From: Porites lobata
Taxonomy: Eukaryota > Cnidaria > Anthozoa > Scleractinia > Poritidae
Reading direction: 5' to 3'
DNA: 64,000 nt
NCBI GenBank assembly: GCA_942486035.1
Contig: CALNXK010000302.1
Location: forward strand, 103,501-167,500
Positions 54,683-64,000 of the stretch are shown piece after piece. Within the stretch, counting starts at the first letter, position 1. Every line of letters starts with the position of its first letter. A model generated the notes under the pieces. The model saw only the letters and a program-made list of their open reading frames with translations. It ran no database searches and was not told the DNA's origin. A program made the translations under genes and the position numbers.

Positions 54683-55542
54683 GACAAAATTCAAGTTCCA
54701 ACCAACTCCCATAAAGCCTGGGCAACCTGTGGCAGGACCAATAAAGTTATGGGGGGATTGGGGAATTTTGTTTTCTTTACCGTTTCCCTTGTATGAATTT
54801 TTTAGGCCAGTGTATGTATATTTTTTAGGGTTACTTGGTGTGCATGAATTTTTTTATTAAAGTTTCTCTTGCGCGAATATTTTTTTGCACTTCGCCCGCC
54901 TCTCATTAGTTTTCCAATGTCCGTAAATTACGTCCACAGGGTTTAACCAACAGAGACGATATGACGGAGAGCTAGCTGACCTTCTTAGACGACTAAGATT
55001 TTCCGTTTTCTATGAGTTTATTAGCTTGATATTGAAATGTAAGGTTTTGACCATTCAGAACGCGTGCATTTTCTCATATATTTTAGAATGCTGTTTTTTC
55101 CCGGCCCATGCTGGATATTTCTTGTTTTTCTGCCGAGTTTAGGCTGAAAATACTCGTGTATCATTCTTAAATGAAAAAAATAAGGACATATACTGCCCAT
55201 AAGTATTAGATGGGCCGTTCATCAAACACTGAACATTCGGCTTTAGTTAGTGCTGGTGTTTTTTCGTTTTCATTGGCTTGTTTTGCCATTTAGATATAGG
55301 AATAATTTTATTAGTTACGTTAAACACATAATTGCATTTTATGAACAGATTTTCAAAGCACAAAATTATACCCTTCAGCTTGGAGTTTATTCTTAAAATA
55401 TTCCCAATCGCAAATTTCAGCCGCGATATTCTTATAAAATATATACAGTTCTTATATAAAGAAAAAAAGAGTGTAGCCCCGGTAATCATTATAGGCGAAC
55501 TCTCATTGTCATTATCGGCAGTGTATAAAAGACAAAGACAAA

Positions 55543-55563
55543 CAAACAAACAAACAAACAAAT
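55543..55563. repeat. AAAC microsatellite
   Basis: About five CAAA units. Confidence 0.85.
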
Positions 55564-56521
55564 AGATCAAGTGCAGTCTGAGAACAACCTCCTTCCCGTA
55601 GGGACGGGTAGGAGAGAAACTTTTATACTAATGACGGTACCCAAATCTTGCTGTTTTAACAAAGGTCAACCGAAGGAGACACGCGTGTCTCCTTCTCGCG
55701 CGCCCGTTTTTTTCTTGTGCCCACTACTTCCAAGCGCCTGCTACGCAGGCTATCAAAGAAGAACGGCTTAACCGTTCGTAACATCGGGAATACTCATGTC
55801 GCTTTGTTTTTTGCTGGTAGGAGAGAACCCTGGGAACGAGGTTGAGAAAACAGCCAATATTTCGCGACGCCGCGAATGGTTTCCCCGCAAAGGTGTAGGA
55901 CTATTTTGGTCTTAATCATAATTATAACAAAATTCTTAAAATTGATTGGCCACCAACTATGGCTCTTGGTCGATGCCCGCGAAGCTGACCAAAAGATGGG
56001 TACAAGATAAGGTATTTATTTTTTACAAGCAAAACACTATCGGAATCTTAGTGCTGTGTTTTATTTTAGAAAAGCTTAAGGTATCACACATTTTGTTTTA
56101 GTCACAATTTTAGAGCTGTCCCTATTTGGTGCAGTGACTATTCGGGAAAAATTTATTTTTAACGTTCCAAATCAGGACATTATCAAATTACTTGGCCGGG
56201 ACTACCCCTAAAAAGCACCGGAAGCCACAGCCACTGATCTGTGATTTCTTTCGTAAGAAAAGGAAAGTAGAAAAAATAGCGAAAAGGAACTAACATTTTT
56301 ACAACAAGAACGCTCTTACAGCAGAACCCAGATTTTTTTTCGATCGCCGCTCAGTAGTGTTCCGTAGTGTTTACTTGTTCCAAAGTAATCAACGCTTTCA
56401 AGCGATATAATTCGTGAACCGACACGTTTCGGAAAAGCTCTAAATTTAATCTTTCCTAAGCTTTCTTCAGAAAATATGCGTGGCTTCGATCACACAACAA
56501 TTCTTAGTCCCAGTTTCCACG

Positions 56522-56640
56522 TCCTCGGAGACTCAGGGGCGGTCAGTCGGGTCGGGAGAAAGGGCGGGACGAAAGTTTTCAAGTACGTTTCGACCCGCCT
56601 TTTCTCCCGACCCGACTGACTGCCCCTGGGTCTCCGAGGA
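56522..56640. mobile_element. GC-rich foldback, TCCTCGGAGAC ends
   Basis: The left arm runs TCCTCGGAGACTCAGGGGCG then GTCAGTCGGGTCGGGAGAAA. The right arm is nearly its exact complement, ending GTCTCCGAGGA. Arms are about 48 bases with a loop of about 20. Confidence 0.88.
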
Positions 56641-57411
56641 TGCAGTTTCCATGGTCTCCTCTGGGAACGCCTGGCACAATGACGTCAATGACGCTCTTTT
56701 GCGTCCTAAATACGAAGAAAAACGGGCAGAAAAACGCTTTGCAGATTATGAGTCTCGTTGTCTACGAAAGCGAGACTAATAATAATTTCCGGTTCGTGTT
56801 TGCAATCTTGTTTTGCGTGTTATTCTAAGCTCAAGCTGTCCAAAATCAATAAAGAACCAAGCCGAAAACTGATAATAGTTGTATATTACCGATTTTAAAT
56901 GAAAAACTTTTTTACGCAAGGAGGGGCCTATGTAACCCGGAACAGATAAAAAAGGAAATCAGAGGTTTTTAACATCTCAACTGGAGGAAGTGTAATGTTT
57001 TATCATAAATCAATTATGAACTTCCACGGAAGGAAGGGATGGATATTTGGTCAAAAATGCGCGAAAACTGCGCGAAAAACATTTCTGATTTAAACAGTAG
57101 TATATAGGGAAGGGAGGGTGCTTTGAAGTAACTTTCAATTTTCAGTCCCAGATTTGATTATTATCAAAGAAGTTAAATCATATCTTTTAATTTATATTTA
57201 CCTGTATTGAACTAAAAAATATATTGCTTCTTTACTTTACTGATATTTTTGTACTCGTCGTGTTGGAACGTTCAAGGTCACTGTTATGATAATTTTGTTA
57301 TTCTCCCTACCCCCGTGAAAATATGTCGTTGTGTTTCGCACATGCGGCGTGTATTCATACGTAAGAACATGTAGCTTGTTCAAGCTGCGTACTTTCGATG
57401 CAGAAGAAAGA

Positions 57412-60400
57412 ATGAGATTGTGGCGATTTCGCACTGGATCGATTCTTCGAAGGTTTTTTATTGGATTAGTCATCTTAAGCATAATATCATGTTGGATTTT
57501 AGTGTACCACGCTTCGAAGGATTTGAAAGCTGCGAAACGTGCGCCCGTGTTCACAGAAGAAAAATGCTATCAGCGACGAACTTCAAGCACTGTTCATTTA
57601 GGATCTCCAGACCTCTACGAGTTAGGGAACAATATATCTCACAAACTAGAGAAAAGACTCTTGGTTGCAATTCGAAAAACTTCCATAACGTTTCGAGCGG
57701 AGATCGCTGCAGAATTAGAAGCAAATCGCTTCCCTCATCAATTTGTTTATCTCGAACCTGGAGACAAAACGGTTATTCCAGAGCTGACGAATTTAGGTGT
57801 TGGAAAGTTTTCTGCTGTGATATTTGAAAGCATCAAGTTTTATTTAGCGCTAGGAAAAGTCAACAAACAATTGATCGACGATTATTGTCGTAAATTCGCT
57901 ATTGGAATTATTTTATTTTCAGAACAAGAAGTGTACGAACCCGATATACATGCATTCAAAGAATTTCACTTAGCTATTAAGACGGGTGTTGATAATCTTC
58001 AAGATGTCGAACTTAATCCAAAGGCATGCTTACTTAGACTCACTCGAGCAGGCGGTATCATTGAGAAACCTACGAGTTCAAAATGGAACGTGTTCTTTCC
58101 AAATCATAGCACTTACGAAGCTGTTGAATTTGCGACACTGGAAGTCACGACTACAACATTGCACCTCGATAATCACGAGGACAATTTTCTAAATGAGAAA
58201 GTCACAAGAACTCGATACACTACAGTCCTTGCAGATCTTGGACTCGTCGATGGCATACGACGTGTTTACTTCGGAAGTGGCTTGTCTTTTTGGCTTCATA
58301 AGTTATTGTTCATCGACTCCCTGTCATTTGTCTCTAGAGGGCAATTTGCACCATCCCTCGAAAGAAAAATTGTTGTAGACATCGATGATATATTTGTTGG
58401 GAGACCAGGGATTCGCATGACCAAAGAAGATGTACAGGTAGTAGCTTATATATATTTTATAGCCAATATTTCTTTTATTTTGCATTGATAAAGCCAGTTA
58501 TCATTCAAAACTCTTCTTGGCTTCTCCATAGCATTTTTAATTATTTCACAAACATGCTATTGATTTGCTCAATACAAATAATTGTTAGGCATGTAGTTAT
58601 TGATAGGCACAAATTTTTGAAAAGAACTCATTGTAGCTATTGCTAAAATGTTAATATTTCCTCCTGCCCGCTGTCTTGTTGTATAAAAACGGATCCTCTC
58701 CTTAAAATTAAAGGAGATTAACAGGTAAACATCAAATTTAAATTGCTTTCAGTAGATTATTTTAAATGTTTAATTATGTTCCTAAATTGTGTCTGAATAA
58801 TTTAGAGGCTTCTAAGAGGGATAAGTTCACCATAGCTACACTATCCTTTCTTTTATAAAACTCTTTGAAATCCCAAAGCAAGCAAAAAGGGAACAACAGA
58901 AATAAAACATAGTTATCTTAACAGCTAAAGTATTACATGCATCATCCGTAAATAAGCTTACTTCAAGTGAAAAAGAGATGCAGTTGGTGTTCATTATTCT
59001 TTCAAGACACTTATGATACAATAAATTGGTCTATATGAATAATTATTCTAAAACACATTTGTATAAATATATGACTTGTACCACTGAAACCCAGTTCATA
59101 CAGACACTAAAGGCACACGCCAAAACCTCAGAATTGTCACGATGTCTGTATTGAGCAGGCATTCAGAGATAACTGCCAACTCATTGACACTTGTTTTGTG
59201 CATGGTCAGACTAAAGCATACATCTTTTATGCAACAGGATAATGTGTTATGTCTCGACTGTCGTTTAAATGCATTTGGGTGAACTTTTTGCTTGTGGAGT
59301 GATTGTCCCAAGGGGGACTAGAATTAGGGTGAGGGGATGGGGAGCTCCCAAATAAAAGGATGGGGATGCTTGTCTTCTTGCCTAAGGGTGTACATTGCAG
59401 ATTTTGTCTCACTTAGGGTGTTCAGGTTGATAAATCAATATATTTACCCAGGGCTGTTAACCCCCCATGTCTTTAAATATTGAGAATTGATAGAGAAGGA
59501 ATGATATATAGGTGACATCATAAGGCACGACACATGACATCATTAAATTTGTGCAAAAAATGCCTGTTGACTCTGATCATCACAAATGTGCAATGACACA
59601 AAACGTGCAAAAAAGATGCTGTTGGCATTTGTAACATTTGACCTGATTGGTTTATTTCCCACCAATCACATTATCGCTTATATTACAATGGCATACCAGA
59701 GTTTATGAGGAAACGTTTGACATTAACAGTTAAGTGACTCAAACAATGCAAAATATTTAAAATAAAACATTTTATTGTCGGAAAGTTGAGTCAACAAGAA
59801 TGGCAAACTTTGGCGATTAGCCTTGAGATTTCAGACTCTAATCTCAGGAGACAGGGAGGTACAGTCTAAAATCTGGAGTCACCCGGATTATTCGGTAGAG
59901 TTGACAGCTCTGCCAAATCTGTCATATTTGTTTCTCAACACTTAGTTGGGCAAGAATTAACAGTTGATATAAAACAAAGTGAATGTGAGTATATTTTTAT
60001 AATGGTGCACCGCCACTGCTAAAGTTCAAGATTTTCCTAGTTGCTTAAATACACATAAATGCACGTCTTTCCAGCATAACCCCTGGCCCCACTGCCTCCT
60101 TCCCAAAATGAAAGGTTTCTTGGGGAGGCCTCCTGCAGACTCCTTCAATGATATTTTCCCTTTCTATACCTACCCCTACCTACAAGAGCCTAGTCTTCCC
60201 GCCCTGACTTAATTTTTTCTTTGTCCTATAACGTTTCTGGAGAGTACTGCTATCCATAAATTACAGGTACAGTCAAACCCCACTTTACGGACACCCGCTT
60301 AATATGGACGCCTCATACAATTATTATTTTCTCTAAATTCAACCTGCTGAATATGGACACCCCGTTAATACGGACACTTTCTATGGCCCCCTCAGTGTCT

Positions 60401-62893
60401 TTATTAAATATATGGGGTTTGACTGTACTTATATATAACAAACAATGTCCTATCATACTTTGTTGTGTTTACTGTTTCCATAGAAACTGTAAAACACTGT
60501 TCAGTCATGTTGTGTCTGTAATGTCTGTAAGTAAGAGAGGTGATATTTCTGAAGGCCAGATACCAAATATTGTATGATTCAGTTTGTAAACATGGAGAGT
60601 CTATCGCGCTCTAGTTGTTGCTATTATATCAATATATATTTTTTCTAGTCAAAAGAAATTTTGCAAAAAGAGGTTAATATTACTGTGGTCTTCAGCATGC
60701 TGCAAAACATGAAGATAAAGTGTGACTTGTTGTGTTGAAAAAATATTTTTGTTTCATTTTCTTTTTTTCAGCGGCCTGCTATATTGACAGAGCAAGCTGA
60801 GAAAATCGCAATTGCACAACAAACATAACAAAAACTGTAAACACAGCATTCAATGTTAACATCTTTAGGACAATGACAATCACTATAGCTCTTATGTGGC
60901 TGTTTGTTTTAGTACAGTGCGGGCCAGAACTTAGAGAACCAAAATATAGAAGTGATAAATGTCTGGAAAGATATGTACATGCGTCAGGCCAGAGGCGTAC
61001 ATGATCACAAGGCTGAAGTGACGGACATGTGTTACTGGTCAAAATTAAATTTAGGCTAAAATTTTGTAAAGCAGGTGGATTCTCAATTTTCTTTGTCTCC
61101 TAGCCCTAATTATTCATGAATTAGGGCTAGGAGACAAAGAAAATTGAGAATCAACTTTTTGTAGGTTAAAATTTTTTTTACCTGAATTTAATTTTGACCT
61201 GTGATACATGCATCTGCTCTGAAATGCATCATTGCATATTTAGACTCATTATTATGTATGAGCTATCTCTTTTGCACTTTAAGTGAAACCCAGATTGGTG
61301 TCCATTTGGGGTTTAAATCAAATTTTTTGGCCAGCATCCCAATTGACCTGCCAAATGTTTTTAATATGTATTTTTTCTTGATTGTAGTATTGGACAGCAT
61401 CTTTTTAAGTTTTGTTATTGGTTTATTACAGGCAATGATTTCAGTTCAAAAGAAACTCCAAGAGTGGGTACCAGGCTTCCATTTCAACCTTGGTTTCTCT
61501 GGTGGTTATTTCCTACATGGTAATGATGAGGAAGACGAGGGGGATTGGGAATTAGTAAAGAATGCCGACAAGTTTTGGTGGTTCAGCCACATGTGGCTTC
61601 ATCAAAAAGCTCATACAAGGAACACTTTAGAAGAGATGGTGGAAGATCTGAAGAAAAACTTAGAATTTGCAAAGGTGAGGGGCAGGCTGAAAGCACAGAC
61701 TTTTGATTAGAGATGCTATAACCTCCTGAGATTTAAAATCTGGAGGTCTACCCTCTCTTTTGCAGTACCCCCCAAATATAATCAACCAATCCCCCCTGTA
61801 GCCCCCCCACCCTGATAAACACAAATTGACCCAGTTCCTATATTTATTATATGGTTGTGGCAGCTCAGGGCTTTTAATGCAGTCTGACTTATGTACGTAG
61901 GGTGTACAGATCACTAAAATTCACTTTTATGTTTGTAATGATGTAATAATCTTTGTCAGTGATGAAACGTGTGCAAAAATGCCCTAGATAACCATATCAT
62001 GAGTCAAAATATTTTTTTAAAATTTGGAAAAATAATGGATAGTTAAATTTCCTGGCAGCTGCTGCTTAGCTACATCCCAGCTTACTTGGGAAGAAATATC
62101 ACAGTTCACCTATGCCTTGTTGTACCATTGCAACCCTGCTCATGATCTTATGTCAAATTATCCCTTCGCATAACTGACATGGAGCTTTTTCAGTACACTC
62201 GACCCTTAATGCTGAGCATTTTTATTCTTTCCTGATTTTAATTATGAAGGCCCTGTTCGCACTACGACAAAAAGTAGAGTTTGGTCTATGCAAAAAAATG
62301 GACAATTTTGTTATCACCAATATATTTTTTTTGCAACCTTGTTTGCATCTGAGACATGGAAAAGTTTTTGTATAACCAGAAACTTCAATTAAAGGAACAT
62401 TGATTGGTCATGTTTGTGAAATAAGATAACCTGACAAAGGATAACTGTCAAGGAACAAAGGATTTTGTTGTCTGACAAAAATTATAGGCCTCCAAAACTT
62501 CTCTTTTGAAGTTTGGTGGCACTTTAGAAAATTTTGGAAGGTGAAAAAAATCGTTCACACTAGAAATGACTTCCTTTTGACAGATTTTTTTGCAAAACAA
62601 ACAAAATTTTGCGTATTGTGAACAGGGCTTAATATAGAGTGGTGTGAAGAGTCTTTGACATCAAAGTAAGTGATTGATGATAGCCTTGCTTCTTTCTTTT
62701 TGACAAGGAACATAACATTCCTGTGAATACCACTTACGCTGTTGCTCCTCACCACTCGGGCGTTTTCCCTCCACATGATATTCTCTATGAGGCTTGGAAG
62801 AGAGTTTACGGTTTAAAAGTGACGTCAACTGAGGAATACCCCCATATTTATCCAGCAAGGTTCCGCAGAGGCTTTGTCTATAAAAATATCAAG
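57412..62893 (+). CDS. NDST: NDST-B: heparan sulfate N-deacetylase/N-sulfotransferase, 5' part of gene
   Basis: Exons in the window: 57412-58437, 61432-61674 and 62708-62893, all phase 0, giving 485 residues; the gene continues beyond the right edge. The start is the first in-frame ATG. A type II anchor follows at about residues 14-33 ([20 protein letters not shown]). The deacetylase half matches NDST1 well: [44 protein letters not shown] (Asp323/325/326), [19 protein letters not shown] (His395, His399), [11 protein letters not shown] and TSTEEYPH. Exon borders after VDIDDIF equal those of NDST-A, and the third exon has the same 186-base length. Unlike NDST-A there is no intron after the membrane anchor. 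Motifs are closer to vertebrate NDST1 than those of NDST-A. Its sulfotransferase domain is not visible, so whether it is active cannot be said. Confidence 0.93.
60268..60428. mobile_element. MITE with TACAGTCAAACCCC ends
   Basis: Left TACAGTCAAACCCCA and right TGGGGTTTGACTGTA are inverted. Inside, three GGACAC-type phrases (TTTACGGACACCC, AATATGGACACCCC, AATACGGACAC) repeat one theme. Ends of this kind fit Tigger-like elements. Confidence 0.85.
61030..61206. mobile_element. Foldback with a perfect 34-base palindromic core
   Basis: The core arms 61078-61111 and 61119-61152 are exact complements over 34 bases around ATTCATG. Outside, GGTCAAAATTAAATT (61038-61052) pairs with AATTTAATTTTGACC (61185-61199). 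The right edge is about 225 bases before the NDST-B exon at 61432. Confidence 0.9.
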
Positions 62894-64000
62894 GTAATAA
62901 TCTACATTTTGCAACAGTAATACCAAGACAAGCATTCTTGAATACTGGCTATGGTCAAACTTTGATGTGTGGTGACAACAGTCAATTCTCTAACAGCTGC
63001 AATTTAAACATAAGGGTATACCCTAAAGTTGACCCATGATAAGGTGTAAGGGGTTAATTAAAAGTGTTTGGAGTCAATAGTGAGCATATGTTATAAGGGG
63101 GTCACTGCTGGATTAATGGCAACGCTTTTGTTGATCTGTTAGTAAGTCCAAAGGTTATAGCATGCGTGCAAGATCCAAGGTCAAAATGCTTATGCTCAGT
63201 AACACTTTGCTTTGCACAAGTTCCATGTGATAAAAGGTTGAAACATGCGTGATCAGATCACGAGTGATAGAAAATCAAAAACTGTGTGGTCAGATTGGGT
63301 TCTTTGCATTCCATTAATTTTTATTAGAAGTCTAAACAAAATTCAATGTATGCTAAAAAATGTGCAGCGCATGGGTAATAGTCCAGGCATTTTGTCGTCG
63401 GACCTGTAACTAATTGCAAAAGAAGCTTTCTCATCATTTACCAGTTAGAAATATCCCATACATGAACATACCAAAAGTCCCCAAAGATCCAAGCATGGGA
63501 ACACCTCTAAACAGGACTCTTAACATGAGTCCCTTTTTCCCATAGCATGAAAACGAGGCTGTAAACCGGAAGTTAGTGTTTTGCTTTTGTTATTGATATA
63601 AATCGAGCCATTTCGTCCAAACTAAGAATATATTCTTAAGAAAAAATTATTTTAAGGCTTTAACCGTGAAAAAATTTCCCAAAAATGTATCATTTGAATA
63701 AGTAAAATATTAAGGATTTTTAGAATCTATGTAAACTCCCCAGCAGTGAGATTTGATTTTGCTGAAACATTACGAGACAAAATTGCTTAAGACTCGCGAC
63801 AAAAAAGTCCTATATAATCACCAGAAAACCCCTCTTTAACTCAATTCTACATGTGCCTTATACAAAATTAATTTTTAAATACGCTAGTCTTCCGAATCTT
63901 AACTTTCGTAGCCTACAGTGTTCGAAAAATGTGTGCTTGTGAAGACCCTTTGCAGGCCGGGAACACTGTATACCATTCAGCATTTTTGCGACAAATGCAC
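62894..64000. other. NDST-B intron 3, partial
   Basis: AT-rich intron sequence up to the window edge. The exon equal to 40237-40365 of NDST-A is not in the window. Confidence 0.6.

Larger units (their letters stand above)
53996..57411. other. Intergenic region upstream of NDST-B
   Basis: It contains the foldback at 54250, an AAAC-type microsatellite near 55540 and the foldback at 56522. The promoter and 5' UTR of NDST-B must lie here or further in, but I see no clear TATA box or initiator. Confidence 0.5.
58438..61431. other. NDST-B intron 1 (3.0 kb)
   Basis: No exon is visible. It carries a MITE at 60268 and the foldback at 61030. The rest is AT-rich. Confidence 0.7.

Noticed and set aside
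56480..56779. 99-residue gene at 56480
   Set aside because: It is largely the two arms of a foldback translated; no independent support.

Overview
The window is animal nuclear DNA, most likely from an anthozoan cnidarian and probably a stony coral. Genes are split into exons with GT/AG borders. The introns are AT-rich and full of short foldback elements, tRNA-derived SINEs and a BEL/Pao retrotransposon. No bacterial or organelle features are visible. The species call is inference; the exon structures and repeats are read directly.

Layout. (1) 168-19968, + strand: the 3' two thirds of a USP53/USP54-type deubiquitinase gene. Twelve exons join in frame to give 935 residues, and the 5' exons lie outside the window. 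(2) 3632-11907, - strand: a complete, young BEL/Pao LTR retrotransposon inside a USP intron, starting 12 bases after the splice donor, with an intact 2233-residue polyprotein. (3) 24829-49399, + strand: a complete eleven-exon heparan sulfate N-deacetylase/N-sulfotransferase gene (NDST-A, 880 residues). Its deacetylase metal site is kept, but the PAPS-binding loop and the catalytic lysine of the sulfotransferase are gone. (4) 51264-52133, +: a broken rhodopsin-type GPCR. (5) 52880-53995, -: a decayed non-LTR reverse transcriptase. (6) 57412-62893 and beyond the right edge, +: a second NDST gene (NDST-B), of which the membrane anchor and most of the deacetylase are in the window.

The two NDST genes are tandem paralogues with the same exon borders through most of the deacetylase domain. 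Both encode type II Golgi membrane proteins that would act on the growing heparan sulfate chain, removing N-acetyl groups from GlcNAc and then N-sulfating the freed amine. NDST-A looks able to do only the first step, so the pair may represent a split of the two activities. This is the most interesting biology in the window.

The rest is introns and intergenic DNA. It holds at least a dozen families of MITE-like foldbacks, several present two or three times, one nested insertion with a readable empty site, one 1.3 kb inverted repeat and one 34-base perfect palindrome.
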